Shown here one piece after another: positions 8,084 to 17,927 of a stretch of DNA of 64,000 nt; position 1 is the first letter of the stretch, and each line of letters starts with the position of its first letter. Under the pieces are notes generated by a model that was not told the origin of the DNA, did no database searches, and was given only the letters and a program-made list of their open reading frames with translations. This stretch comes from Albidovulum sp. GTDB lineage: Bacteria > Pseudomonadota > Alphaproteobacteria > Rhodobacterales > Rhodobacteraceae. The position numbers and the translations under genes were made by a program. The stretch is from contig JAUQYA010000023.1 in the NCBI GenBank assembly GCA_030837785.1, positions 168,795-232,794 of the forward strand. Reading direction: 5' to 3'.

Positions 8084-9790
8084 GTGACGACCCGCAAGCT
8101 CCCGCTTCTTCTCTCGCTCGGCCTCGGCCTTGCCGTCTGGATGCCGGCTGCGGCCAGGGCGGATGCGTCGGGCCCCTATCTTGCCGGGCGGCTCGCCAGC
8201 ATGGAATCGGACTATGTCGCGGCGGCCGACTACTACACCCGTGCGCTGGCCGCCGACCCCGCCAACCCGGCGATCCTGGAGGACGCCATCGTGTCGCAGA
8301 TCGGCCGCGGCGCGGTCGACCGGGCGGTCGCGCCGGCGCGTTCGCTCGAGACGCTGGGGACAAAGAGCCAGATCGCTGATCTCGTCGTTCTCACCGACCT
8401 GGCGAAGCAGGGCGACTTCGCCGGCGCCGTCGCCGAGCTTGACAAGGGCCGCAGCGCCGGCCTCCTCATTGATGGGCTGTTCCGGGCCTGGGCGCTGGTG
8501 GGGCAGGGCCAGATGTCGGAGGCGACGGTTGCCTTCGACAAGGTCGCCGCAGCGCCGGGCAGCCGCGCTTTCGGGCTTTACCACAAGGGCCTCGCGCTTG
8601 CCTCGGTGGGCGATTTCGAGGGCGCCGACCACATCTTCTCCGGCGAGGAGGGCGGGCCCCTGCGCGCCACCCGCCGCGGTGTGCTTGCGCACGCCGAAAT
8701 CCTCAGCCAGCTCGAACGCAACCCCGCCGCGATCGAACTGATCGACAAGACGATGGGCGACGCGGCCGACCCGGCCTTCGCGAGGCTCAGGGCCGACCTC
8801 GATGCGGGAAAGTCGGTGCCCTTCGACATCGTCGGAAACGCCACCGACGGGCTGGCGGAGGTGTTCTTCACGGTCGCCTCGGCGCTGCGGGGCGAAAGCG
8901 CGGACGTGAATACGCTGGCCTATGCGCGGATGGCCGAATATCTCGCGCCCGAGGACGCCGACGTGCTGCTTCTCTCGGCGCAGATCCTCGAATCGCAGGG
9001 GCAGCACGACCTCGCGGTCGAGACCTATGCGAAAATCCCCCACGACGATCCCGCCTATGTCGCCTCAGAAGTCGGCCGGTCGGATGCGCTGATTGCGGCG
9101 GGAAGGACCGAGGCGGGGATCGAGGTGCTGGAACAGCTCGCCCGGTCCTATCCCGAACGTGCCGACATCTGGGGGGCGCTCGGCGACATCCTGCGCCAGG
9201 AGGAACGCTACGGCGACGCGGCAGGCGCCTATGACAAGGCCATCGCCACCTTCACCGGCGACGATCCGGACCAGTGGGTCGTCTACTACACCCGCGGGAT
9301 CGCCCATGAACGCACCCGGGACTGGCCCGCGGCCGAGGCCGATTTCCGCAAGGCGCTGGCGCTTCATCCGGACCAGCCCTCGGTGCTCAACTACCTCGGC
9401 TATTCCTATCTGGAGCGGAAGGAGAACTACGACGAGGCGCTGGCGATGATCGAGAAGGCGGTCGCCGAACGTCCCGACGACGGCGCGATCGTCGACAGCC
9501 TCGGCTGGGCGCTCTACCGGCTCGGCCGCTATGACGAGGCGGTGGGGCATCTGGAAAAGGCGGTCGAACTGATGCCGGTCGATGCCGTCGTCAACGATCA
9601 TCTCGGCGACGTCTACTGGGCCGTGGGCCGCAAGCGCGAGGCGGAATTCCAGTGGAAGCGGGCGTTGTCGTTCAAGCCTGACACCGAGGAGGAAGCCAAG
9701 CGCATCCGCCGCAAGCTGGAAGTCGGACTCGACGTCGTGCTGAAGGAAGAGGGCGCGGAGCCCCTGGCCGTCACCAAGAATGGCGATTGA
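8084..9790 (+). CDS. TPR-repeat protein with signal peptide
   Basis: 568-residue exported protein made almost entirely of tetratricopeptide repeats. GTG at 8084, preceded by AAGGA at 8070-8074, gives a signal peptide (basic start, LLLSLGLGLAV, then AARA before the mature DASGPY). Repeats include the strongly canonical YTRGIAHERTRDWPAAEADF and SLGWALYRLGRYDEAVGHLE near the C-terminus. Such proteins act as periplasmic or outer-membrane assembly scaffolds; the partner is unknown. Its last 11 bases overlap ispE, a conserved arrangement in Rhodobacterales as I recall. Confidence 0.9.
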   Translation: MTTRKLPLLLSLGLGLAVWMPAAARADASGPYLAGRLASMESDYVAAADYYTRALAADPANPAILEDAIVSQIGRGAVDRAVAPARSLETLGTKSQIADLVVLTDLAKQGDFAGAVAELDKGRSAGLLIDGLFRAWALVGQGQMSEATVAFDKVAAAPGSRAFGLYHKGLALASVGDFEGADHIFSGEEGGPLRATRRGVLAHAEILSQLERNPAAIELIDKTMGDAADPAFARLRADLDAGKSVPFDIVGNATDGLAEVFFTVASALRGESADVNTLAYARMAEYLAPEDADVLLLSAQILESQGQHDLAVETYAKIPHDDPAYVASEVGRSDALIAAGRTEAGIEVLEQLARSYPERADIWGALGDILRQEERYGDAAGAYDKAIATFTGDDPDQWVVYYTRGIAHERTRDWPAAEADFRKALALHPDQPSVLNYLGYSYLERKENYDEALAMIEKAVAERPDDGAIVDSLGWALYRLGRYDEAVGHLEKAVELMPVDAVVNDHLGDVYWAVGRKREAEFQWKRALSFKPDTEEEAKRIRRKLEVGLDVVLKEEGAEPLAVTKNGD

Positions 9791-10616
9791 GGAGTTTGCG
9801 CCGGCGAAGCTGAACCTGGCGCTGCATGTCACCGGCCAGCGGCCGGACGGCTATCACCTGCTCGACAGTCTCGTCGTCTTCGCGGATGTGGGCGATCGGG
9901 TCACGGTGGCGCCCGCCGAGGCGCTGACGCTTGCGGTCGCGGGCCCCGAGGGGGCGGGGCTGACGGCGGGGGAGGACAATCTTGTCCTGCGCGCGGCACG
10001 AGCCTTCGGCGCCGGGCGCGGCGCCGCGATCGTGCTGGAAAAGACCCTGCCGGTGGCCTCCGGCATCGGCGGCGGCTCGGCCGATGCGGCGGCCGCACTC
10101 CGGGCGCTGGCGCGGCTCTGGGGCCTGCCGCTGCCGGATGCGGCGGCGGTGCTGGCGCTCGGCGCCGACGTGCCGGTCTGCCTCGCCGGGCGGCCTGCCC
10201 GGATGGGCGGGATCGGCGAGGCGCTGGTGCCGGTGCCCACGCTGCCCGAGGTGGCGGTGCTCCTCGTGAACCCGCGGGTGGAGGTCGCGACGCCGGCGGT
10301 GTTCCGCGCCCTGGCCCGCAAGGACAATCCGGCGATGGAAACGCCGCCCCGGGCCTTCGCAGGCCCCGGGGACCTCGCCGCCTGGCTGTCCCGCCAGCGC
10401 AACGATCTGGAGGCGCCGGCGATCGCCGTCGCACCGGTCATCGCCGATGCCCTTTCCGCCATTGCCGCGACCGGCCCGCTGATGGCGCGGATGTCGGGAT
10501 CGGGCGCGACCTGCTTTGGGCTTTTCGCGACGCTCGCCGGCGCCGGGGCCGCCGCCCGGAGGCTTGCCGCCCGCCACCCCGGATGGTGGGTGCGGGCAGC
10601 GCCAGTGCTTGGCTGA
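9780..10616 (+). CDS. ispE: 4-(cytidine 5'-diphospho)-2-C-methyl-D-erythritol kinase
   Basis: IspE phosphorylates CDP-methylerythritol in the non-mevalonate isoprenoid pathway. 278 residues, a GHMP kinase: N-terminal APAKLNLALHVTG with the substrate-binding lysine, the glycine-rich ATP loop LPVASGIGGGSADAAAAL near residues 90-107, the LGADVPVCL segment carrying the catalytic Asp, and a C-terminal MSGSGATCFGLF motif. It starts inside the TPR gene. The next gene, on the opposite strand, makes the polyprenyl chain that uses isoprenoid units from this pathway. Confidence 0.97.
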   Translation: MAIEEFAPAKLNLALHVTGQRPDGYHLLDSLVVFADVGDRVTVAPAEALTLAVAGPEGAGLTAGEDNLVLRAARAFGAGRGAAIVLEKTLPVASGIGGGSADAAAALRALARLWGLPLPDAAAVLALGADVPVCLAGRPARMGGIGEALVPVPTLPEVAVLLVNPRVEVATPAVFRALARKDNPAMETPPRAFAGPGDLAAWLSRQRNDLEAPAIAVAPVIADALSAIAATGPLMARMSGSGATCFGLFATLAGAGAAARRLAARHPGWWVRAAPVLG

Positions 10617-10632
10617 GGGGCCTGGCGGAAGC

Positions 10633-11634
10633 TCAGTTCACGCGCGAGACGACATAGTCGGCGAAGTCGGACAGCATGTCGCGCAAGGGATGCGGGGGCA
10701 GGGCGGCAAGGGCGGCCTTGGCCCGGACAGCCCAGGCCAGCGCCTCGTCCCGCGTCGCCTCCATCGCGCCGTGACGCGCCATGAGCGCCAGCGCATGGTC
10801 GAGATCGCCGTCGTGCTGGTCGCCCTTCTCGATCACCCGCCGCCAGAATGCGCGGCCCGCCTCGTCTGCCTTCGCCACCGCCTTGATGACCGGCAGCGTC
10901 AGCTTGCGTTCGCGGAAATCGTCGCCGGTGTTCTTGCCGATCACCGCCGAGGTGCCGCCGTAGTCAAGAAGGTCGTCGGCGATCTGGAAGGCGATGCCAA
11001 GTGCGTCGCCGTAGGTGAAAAGCGCGCGCACCTGATCTTCCGGCGCACCGGCGATCACGCCGCCGACCTCGGTCGCGGCCGAGAAGAGCGCGGCGGTCTT
11101 GCCGCGGATCACCTTCAGGTAGATGTCTTCGTCGGTGCGCAGGTCCTGCGCCGCGGTCAGTTGCAGCACCTCTCCTTCCGCGATCGTCGCCGAGGCGTTG
11201 GCGAGGATGTCGAGCACGCGGATCGAGCCGGTTTCGGTCATGAGCTGGAACGACCGGGCGAAGAGGTAGTCGCCGACCAGAACGGAAGACTTGTTGTCCC
11301 ACAGCAGGTTGGCGGTGGGGCGGCCGCGGCGCTGGCGACTTTCATCGACGACGTCGTCATGCAGGAGCGTCGCGGTATGGATGAACTCCACCGTCGCCGC
11401 GAGGCGGATGTGATGGTCGCCCTCGTAGCCGAGAAGCCGCGCCGCGGCGAGCGTCAGCATCGGCCTCAGCCGCTTGCCCCCCGCCTCGACGAGATGCGCC
11501 GTGACCTCGGGGATGCGCGGCGCATGTTCCGACGCCATCCGGGTGCGGATCAGCGCGTTCACACGCTCCATGTCGTCGGCCAGATACTCGCCAAGCCGGT
11601 CATGCGGTTTCTGCGCGGTCTCGTCCAGGCCCAT
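10633..11634 (-). CDS. Long-chain polyprenyl diphosphate synthase (octa/decaprenyl)
   Basis: Trans-polyprenyl synthase of 333 residues making the ubiquinone side chain by adding isopentenyl diphosphate units. First aspartate-rich motif LHDDVVDESRQRRGRPTAN, with a small residue in front, fits a long-chain product; second motif DDLLDYGG. GGKRLRP is the pyrophosphate-binding loop. The ATG at 11634 begins the family-typical N-terminus; the frame is open further upstream but that part has no similarity and enters the DUF2007 gene. IspB and DdsA cannot be told apart here; ubiquinone-10 producers in this group favour decaprenyl. Confidence 0.93.
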   Translation of the reverse strand: MGLDETAQKPHDRLGEYLADDMERVNALIRTRMASEHAPRIPEVTAHLVEAGGKRLRPMLTLAAARLLGYEGDHHIRLAATVEFIHTATLLHDDVVDESRQRRGRPTANLLWDNKSSVLVGDYLFARSFQLMTETGSIRVLDILANASATIAEGEVLQLTAAQDLRTDEDIYLKVIRGKTAALFSAATEVGGVIAGAPEDQVRALFTYGDALGIAFQIADDLLDYGGTSAVIGKNTGDDFRERKLTLPVIKAVAKADEAGRAFWRRVIEKGDQHDGDLDHALALMARHGAMEATRDEALAWAVRAKAALAALPPHPLRDMLSDFADYVVSRVN

Positions 11635-11683
11635 TCCCGTCTCGCCTCGACAAAGCCGGGGCTTCGTCCTTATGTCCAAGATC

Positions 11684-11893
11684 ATGAAGGAACTTCTGCG
11701 CACCAACGACCCGACCGTCATCGCCTTCGCCACAGCGCTCCTTGACGCTGAGGGTATAGCGGCGTTTCAGATGGACGTCCACATGAGCGTGCTCGAAGGC
11801 TCGCTTGGCATTTTGCCGCGCCGCCTGATGGTGCGCGACGCCGATCTGTTCGTTGCGCGGGCGGTGCTGAAGGACAACGGGATCGAGGCCTGA
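11684..11893 (+). CDS. DUF2007 domain-containing protein
   Basis: 69-residue protein starting MKELLRTNDP and containing LEGSLGILPRRLMVRD, matching the DUF2007 (putative signal-transducing) family, a small alpha/beta fold of unknown role. An alternative ATG at 11672 would add four residues; neither has a strong ribosome-binding site, and 11684 matches the usual family start. It diverges from the polyprenyl synthase and ends two bases before the ATG of the methyltransferase gene, so the two are likely co-translated. Confidence 0.85.
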   Translation: MKELLRTNDPTVIAFATALLDAEGIAAFQMDVHMSVLEGSLGILPRRLMVRDADLFVARAVLKDNGIEA

Positions 11894-11894
11894 G

Positions 11895-12659
11895 ATGTTC
11901 GGCTTGGACGAGATCACCACCGACGGATTTCTGGGCGGCCGCCTGAGCATCGTGCAGCCGGCCGCGGGCTATCGCGCCGCGGCCGATCCGGTGCTTCTGG
12001 CCGCGGCCGTTCAGGCCAGGCCGGGGCAGGCGGTGCTTGAGCTTGGCTGCGGCGTGGGCGTGGCGAGCCTTTGCCTGGGGTGGCGGGTGGCGGGCCTCGC
12101 GCTCGCCGGGCTGGAGGTGCAGCCCGCCTATGCCGCGCTCGCCCGGCAGAACGCCGCCGCGAACCGCCAGGATTTCGAGGTTTTCGAAGGCGATCTCGCG
12201 GCGATGCCCGCCGTGCTCAGGTCGCGGACATTCGACCATGTCATCGCCAACCCGCCCTTTTTCGCGGCGGGCAGCGGCACGGCGGCGCGCGACCCGGGGC
12301 GCGAGACCGCGCAGCGCGAGGCGACGCCGCTCGGTGACTGGATCGACGCCGGCCTCAGGCGGCTCAGGCCCGGCGGCTGGCTCACGCTGATCCAGTCGGC
12401 CGAACGCCTGCCCGACATCCTCGCGGCCCTCGGCCGCCGCGCCGGCAGCGTCACCGTCATGTCCGTCGCCCCGCGCCCCGGCCGGGCGGCGGGCCGGGTC
12501 ATCGTGAGGGCGCGCAAGGGCGGGCGGGCGCCCTTCCGGCTGATGGCGCCGTTGATCCTGCACGACGGGCCCGCGCATCTGCGCGACGGCGACGACTACA
12601 GCGCCGAGGCGCGCGCCGTGCTGCGCGAGGGGGCCGCGCTGCCGGGGCCGGATACATAG
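11895..12659 (+). CDS. TrmN6-like tRNA1(Val) adenine-N6 methyltransferase
   Basis: 254-residue SAM-dependent methyltransferase. N-terminal GGRLSIVQPAAGYRAAADPV is typical of YfiC/TrmN6. Motif I is ELGCGVGVASLCLG near residue 48; the catalytic NPPF motif (VIANPPFFAAG) marks an exocyclic-amine N-methyltransferase. A role at A37 of tRNA1(Val) is by family; HemK-like relatives make the exact substrate uncertain. It follows DUF2007 after a one-base gap. Confidence 0.87.
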   Translation: MFGLDEITTDGFLGGRLSIVQPAAGYRAAADPVLLAAAVQARPGQAVLELGCGVGVASLCLGWRVAGLALAGLEVQPAYAALARQNAAANRQDFEVFEGDLAAMPAVLRSRTFDHVIANPPFFAAGSGTAARDPGRETAQREATPLGDWIDAGLRRLRPGGWLTLIQSAERLPDILAALGRRAGSVTVMSVAPRPGRAAGRVIVRARKGGRAPFRLMAPLILHDGPAHLRDGDDYSAEARAVLREGAALPGPDT

Positions 12660-12785
12660 GCCGTCAACCTTTCGGCAGGGATTCGGCCGTCATCCTGTGC
12701 CTGCGCGGTGGTGACATTCTTCCGCGTGACACGACTCGTGGAATGTGATGGGATCGTGACAGGGTTCACTGGATAGGAGACGACG

Positions 12786-12953
12786 ATGTCGCTTGGTTCG
12801 CACCTGCAGGAACTTCGCAAGAAACACCAGCTCCTGTCGGAGGCCGTGGAAGAGGCGCAGCGCCATCCGGCTTATGACGATCTGGCCATTTCCGACATGA
12901 AGAAGGAAAAGCTTCGCATCAAGGAAGAGATCGCGCGCCTCAGCCAGGCGTGA
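12786..12953 (+). CDS. YdcH family (DUF465) small helical protein
   Basis: 55-residue protein beginning MSLGSHLQELRKKHQLLSEA, with a second helix DMKKEKLRIKEEIARL; this is the DUF465/YdcH family, a short antiparallel coiled coil of unknown function common in Proteobacteria. A good AGGAG lies at 12775-12779, seven bases before the ATG. Its final 14 bases overlap, in convergent orientation, the 3' end of the exporter gene on the other strand. The 126-base gap upstream shows no clear sigma-70 promoter to my eye. Confidence 0.9.
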   Translation: MSLGSHLQELRKKHQLLSEAVEEAQRHPAYDDLAISDMKKEKLRIKEEIARLSQA

Positions 12954-13833
12954 CATCCCCGGCCGGGCGGGCGGCCCGGCGACCTGCATAGGCGGCCAGC
13001 GCGGCGCCCGCGGCGATCATCGCCGCGGCGACAGAGAGCTTGATGCTTGCCGCCGCCGATCCGGCGAGCACGAGCGCAAGCGTGGACAGCAGCGGCGCGG
13101 CATAGGATGCCGTGCCGAGAAGTTGAATATCGCCACGCTTGACGCCGACATCCCAGGTGAAGAAGGCCAACCCCACCGGACCGAGGCCAAGGGCGAGCGT
13201 CGCAGCCCATCCCGCCGCGCCATCAGGCCAGGCGGTCGTTTCCAGCGCGAGATGCGCCGGCACCGAAAGAGCGGCGGTCATCAGGCAGAACACTGTCACC
13301 GCCGCGGTCGGTACCGCCCCCATGCGGCGCGACAGGATCGAATATCCTGTCCATGTCAGCGCGCAGAGAAGCGCGAGCGCATAGCCGGGCAGGGCGGAGG
13401 TGTCGGGGCTGCCGATCCCGTCGGCGATCAGCAGCGCCGCGCCGGCGAAGGCGATCGCCGCGCCAGCTACATGGCCCGCCCCCAGCCGCTCGCCGGGCAG
13501 GAGTCCGGAGAACAGCACGAGCAGGAGCGGCCAGAGATAGGCGATCAGACTCGCCTCGGCCGCGGGCGCGAGCCTGAGCGCCGAGAAATAGAAGAGGTGA
13601 TAGCCGAAAAGGCCAGCCGTGCCGAAGGCATAGACCTTCCACGACACGGCGCGGAGCTGGCGGAGACCGCCCGTCGTCATCGTCCAGATCAGCCCCACCA
13701 GCCCGCCCACCGCGAAGGCCATCGCGTTGAGCTGCAACGGCGGCACCGGCGCCGTCCGCACCGTCAGGAGCGCGAGAAGCGCCCACATCAGGACGGCGGT
13801 GAAGCCGATGGCGGTGGCGCGGGCGCGGCTCAT
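12940..13833 (-). CDS. EamA/DMT transporter, YddG-like
   Basis: 297-residue integral membrane protein with ten predicted helices (two EamA repeats). Features such as the opening RATAIGFTAVLMWALLAL, AYLWPLLLVLFSGLLPGE and FFTWDVGVKRGDIQLLGT resemble YddG, the aromatic amino acid and methyl-viologen exporter. Substrate assignment is inference; the broader drug/metabolite transporter call is secure. The gene is downstream of phaB on the same strand but separated from it by a strong terminator, and it converges on ydcH with a 14-base overlap. Confidence 0.85.
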   Translation of the reverse strand: MSRARATAIGFTAVLMWALLALLTVRTAPVPPLQLNAMAFAVGGLVGLIWTMTTGGLRQLRAVSWKVYAFGTAGLFGYHLFYFSALRLAPAAEASLIAYLWPLLLVLFSGLLPGERLGAGHVAGAAIAFAGAALLIADGIGSPDTSALPGYALALLCALTWTGYSILSRRMGAVPTAAVTVFCLMTAALSVPAHLALETTAWPDGAAGWAATLALGLGPVGLAFFTWDVGVKRGDIQLLGTASYAAPLLSTLALVLAGSAAASIKLSVAAAMIAAGAALAAYAGRRAARPAGDVTPG

Positions 13834-13948
13834 CGCCCCGCCTGCTCGGTCCGGTCTGCGCCCCGCATCGCGCCGCCCATGCGTCCCCCTTCGTCTTCTG
13901 CGGCGAGAGATCGCGATTCCACGCCGCGCGTCAAGCCGGCGCAGCGAA

Positions 13949-13975
13949 AAGGGGCCGGCCCGCGGCCGGCCCCTT
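13949..13975 (-). terminator. Rho-independent terminator after phaB
   Basis: Perfect 12-base inverted repeat (AAGGGGCCGGCC and its complement) around a three-base CGC loop, followed on the minus strand by TTTT. It begins 18 bases after the phaB stop. Stem strength and the T-run make this a convincing intrinsic terminator. Confidence 0.9.
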
Positions 13976-13992
13976 GCGATGTCGGTCCCGGC

Positions 13993-14718
13993 TCAGCAGA
14001 AATACTGGCCGCCGTTGGCGGAAATCGTCGACCCGGTGATGAAGCCCGCGTCATCGGAGGCGAGGAAGACCACGCAGCGCGCGATTTCCTCGGGCTCGCC
14101 CAGACGGCCGACCGGGATCAGCGGGATGATGCGTTCGGCCAGCACCTTCTCGTCGATGGCGCGCACCATCTCGGTACCGATGTAGCCGGGGCAGATCGCA
14201 TTCACGGTGATGCCCGCCCGTGCACCTTCCTGCGCCAGCGCCTTGGTGAAGCCGATGTCGCCGGCCTTCGCCGCCGAATAGTTGGCCTGGCCCGCCTGGC
14301 CCTTCTGGCCGTTGATCGACGAGATGTTGACGATCCGGCCGAACTTGCGGTCGCGCATTCCCGACCAGACCGGGTGGGTCATGTTGAACAGGCCCGACAG
14401 GTTGGTGTCCATTACCTCCTGCCATTGCTGGCGGGTCATCTTGTGGAACATCGCGTCGCGGGTGATGCCGGCGTTGTTGACCAGCACCTCGACCGGGCCG
14501 AGATCAGCCTCGACCTTGGCGATGCCGGCGGCGCAGGCGTCGTAGTCGGCCACCGACCACTTGTAGGTCTTGATCCCGGTCTCCTCGGTGAACTTCCGCG
14601 CCGCCTCGTCGTTGCCGGCATAGTTTGCGGCGACCGTGCAGCCCGCGTTCTTGAGCGCCACCGAAATCGCCGCGCCGATGCCCCGCGACCCGCCCGTGAC
14701 CAATGCGACCCTTGCCAT
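13993..14718 (-). CDS. phbB: Acetoacetyl-CoA reductase (PhaB/PhbB)
   Basis: NADPH-dependent reduction of acetoacetyl-CoA to (R)-3-hydroxybutyryl-CoA, the second step to polyhydroxybutyrate and also part of the ethylmalonyl-CoA pathway. 241 residues, short-chain dehydrogenase: cofactor motif TGGSRGIG at 8-15, NNAG at 81-84, catalytic Ser134, Tyr147 and Lys151 in a SINGQKGQAGQANYSAAK context typical of PhaB rather than FabG. The upstream neighbour phaA is on the same strand with a 103-base gap that contains a strong hairpin. Confidence 0.96.
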   Translation of the reverse strand: MARVALVTGGSRGIGAAISVALKNAGCTVAANYAGNDEAARKFTEETGIKTYKWSVADYDACAAGIAKVEADLGPVEVLVNNAGITRDAMFHKMTRQQWQEVMDTNLSGLFNMTHPVWSGMRDRKFGRIVNISSINGQKGQAGQANYSAAKAGDIGFTKALAQEGARAGITVNAICPGYIGTEMVRAIDEKVLAERIIPLIPVGRLGEPEEIARCVVFLASDDAGFITGSTISANGGQYFC

Positions 14719-14765
14719 GATTCTTCCTCCAATCGGCTCTTGTTGAAACAGCGTTATCCAAACGA

Positions 14766-14798
14766 AATACCGGGCGCAACATTATTGCGCCCGGTATT
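14766..14798 (-). terminator. Strong hairpin between phaA and phaB
   Basis: Perfect 14-base inverted repeat (AATACCGGGCGCAA and complement) with a five-base loop, beginning 24 bases after the phaA stop and followed on the minus strand by TTTCGTTT. It could be an intrinsic terminator allowing partial read-through, an attenuator, or an mRNA-stabilising stem between two genes of one pathway. Confidence 0.8.
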
Positions 14799-14821
14799 GT
14801 GCATTTGCAGAAAGATTGCGC

Positions 14822-15997
<1,176 letters not shown>

Positions 15998-16344
15998 GGG
16001 CTGTCCTCCTGATGGCGCGCCTGCCGCGCCGCATTCGCGGAGGCGTCGGCCCGGGCAACCCTTCGCGGGCATCCCCGGGGCGGCCCCGCGCCGCTTTGCA
16101 GCATGCGCATCGCGGCGGAGGCGTCAAGCGCCCTGAGGGTGCGGCCTGCGGCCGCGCGGACGAGCCCTGACGGGCCACGCCTGCGGCTGCGCCGCGGGTC
16201 GGCTGCACGGATGGCCGGACAGGGATCGCGCACGCTGTTGCGCCGCCAGCCGGCCAAGGGTCCCCGCACGGTCGCCGGGGCAGGGCTTTCCGCCTGCGGC
16301 AGGCCCAGGTGCGCCATCCGCGCCGGTGCCTCGCCGGCTGCGGG
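15998..16344. other. 347-base non-coding stretch upstream of phaA
   Basis: GC-rich intergenic region between the EAL gene 3' end and phaA. The first 20 bases on the phaA side hold its AGGAGG site. Further out the nonamer GCCTGCGGC occurs three times in direct orientation (16144, 16179, 16292) amid many short inverted repeats. Open frames here look like composition artefacts. I see no clear promoter; the phaA promoter must lie here. Confidence 0.5.
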
Positions 16345-17184
16345 TCAGGCGCGCAACTGCACCTGCGCCATCCGCCAGGGCGGTGTGGCCGTCGGTGCGC
16401 CGAAGTAATAGCCCTGCATGCAGTCGATGCCGGCCTCGGTCAGCCAGGCCGCGTCCGGCCCGTTCTCGACCGATTCCGCCACGGTGAACATGTCGAACTG
16501 CCGCGCGATCGAAAGCAGCGCATGGGTCAGGCACTGGTTGTCGGGGCTGCCGGCGATGCCGCGGATGAACTGGCCGTCGATCTTCAGGATGTCGAAGTAG
16601 AATTCCCGCAGGTAGCGGAACGAGGTGTAGCCCGCCCCGAAATCGTCGAGCGCGAAGGAAACCCCCGCGCCCTGCAGGTCGGCCATGAAGACCGAGACGG
16701 CATCGGGCATGATCATGGCAGAGCTTTCGGTGATCTCGAGAATCAGCCGCTCCGCCACCGCCGGGCTGCCCTTGATCCCGCGCCTGAGCACCTGCTGCCA
16801 GTGCGGATAGGCGATCGACCGGGCCGACATGTTGATGGCCAGGCGCAGGCCCGGATCCTCCTTCAACGCCTTGAGCCCGAGGTCGAGCGACAGGCAGTCG
16901 ACGGCGCGGCCAAGCTCCGTCGTCTCGGTCGTGGCGATGAACTCGCGCGCGGGAATGATTCGGCCGGTCTCGTCGACAAGGCGGATGAGGCCCTCGTAGA
17001 AGGCGGGCCGGTCCTGCCGCGCCGCCTGCACGACGGGCTGGAAGGCAAGGAAGACCTCGCGCCGCTCCACCGCGCGGGCCACCATTGCCAGCGTGTCGCG
17101 GTCGCGCAGGCCCACCGCCGCGCTCAAGGGGCTGTCCTGACCGGGATCGCGTGCGCCGCGCCCGAACTTTCCGCCGTCTCGCAT
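16345..17184 (-). CDS. EAL-domain cyclic-di-GMP phosphodiesterase
   Basis: 279 residues, a nearly stand-alone EAL domain after a 35-residue polar N-terminus. The signature appears as EGLIRL rather than EALLR but keeps the Glu, Leu and Arg. Other catalytic positions are present: the NMSAR Asn, EITES Glu, DDFGAGYTSF (metal-binding Asp pair), ILKIDG Lys, and AESVEN Glu in loop and helix positions. This suggests an active c-di-GMP hydrolase. No GGDEF, sensor or membrane segment is attached, so it is probably cytoplasmic. It is upstream of phaA on the same strand. Confidence 0.92.
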   Translation of the reverse strand: MRDGGKFGRGARDPGQDSPLSAAVGLRDRDTLAMVARAVERREVFLAFQPVVQAARQDRPAFYEGLIRLVDETGRIIPAREFIATTETTELGRAVDCLSLDLGLKALKEDPGLRLAINMSARSIAYPHWQQVLRRGIKGSPAVAERLILEITESSAMIMPDAVSVFMADLQGAGVSFALDDFGAGYTSFRYLREFYFDILKIDGQFIRGIAGSPDNQCLTHALLSIARQFDMFTVAESVENGPDAAWLTEAGIDCMQGYYFGAPTATPPWRMAQVQLRA

Positions 17185-17288
17185 GGGCCATCTCCTCGCC
17201 GTCGCGGGACAGGGTGGGCGGAAGGGGATAAGAATTCGTGAACGCTTGCGGCAAAATGCCGGCCAGGCATCCCGGAGGAGGGCGCGAC

Positions 17289-17858
17289 ATGGGTGAACGC
17301 TGCGGCTGGTGCGGGGCTGATCCCCTCTACATGGCCTACCACGACACCGAATGGGGCCTGCCCGAACGCGACCCCCGGGCGCTGTGGGAAAAGCTGATCC
17401 TCGACGGGTTCCAGGCGGGGCTGGCCTGGATCACGATCCTGCGGAAGCGGGAAAACTTCCGCGCCGCCTTCGCGGGCTTCCAGCCCGAGGCGATCGCCGG
17501 GTGGGGCGAGCCGGAGGTGGCGCGGCTTCTCACCGATCCGGGCATCGTTCGCTCCCGCGCCAAGATCGAGGCGACCATCGGCAATGCCCGCGCCTACCTG
17601 GCGATCGCGGAACGCGAGGGGTTCGACAGCTTCCTGTGGCGCCATCTCGACGGCAGGCCGCTCCAGAACCGGTTCCGCACGCTGGCCGAGGTGCCGGCCG
17701 CGACTCCTCTCTCCGAACGGATCGCGAAGGACCTGAAGGCCGAGGGCTTCCGCTTCGCCGGCCCTACCATCGTCTATGCCTTCATGCAGGCCACCGGCAT
17801 GGTCAACGACCACCTCGTGGCCTGCCCCGCCCATGCCCGCTGCGCCGGGGCGGCCTGA
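17289..17858 (+). CDS. tag: DNA-3-methyladenine glycosylase I
   Basis: Tag excises 3-methyladenine from alkylated DNA in base excision repair. 189 residues. N-terminal ERCGWCGADPLYMAYHDTEWG includes the structural zinc ligands Cys5 and His18; the other pair lies in NDHLVACPAH at the C-terminus. The LDGFQAGLAWITILRKRENF helix holds the catalytic Glu region. The ATG at 17289 has AGGAGG just upstream; earlier in-frame starts add a tail without similarity. It converges on the TlpA-like gene with a hairpin between them. Confidence 0.95.
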   Translation: MGERCGWCGADPLYMAYHDTEWGLPERDPRALWEKLILDGFQAGLAWITILRKRENFRAAFAGFQPEAIAGWGEPEVARLLTDPGIVRSRAKIEATIGNARAYLAIAEREGFDSFLWRHLDGRPLQNRFRTLAEVPAATPLSERIAKDLKAEGFRFAGPTIVYAFMQATGMVNDHLVACPAHARCAGAA

Positions 17859-17889
17859 GCGTCTTCGTTGCCCAAATACCCTCGGGGGT

Positions 17890-17908
17890 CCGGGGGGAGA
17901 CCCCCCGG
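17890..17908. terminator. GC hairpin between convergent tag and TlpA-like gene
   Basis: Perfect 8-base inverted repeat (CCGGGGGG and complement) with an AGA loop in the 69-base gap between two convergent genes, so it can serve both strands. The element AAATACCCTCGGGGGT at 17874-17889 lies directly beside it and recurs at 33023 next to another terminator. There is no T-run. Confidence 0.6.
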
Positions 17909-17927
17909 GGGCGGGGGGGGGCCGCGT

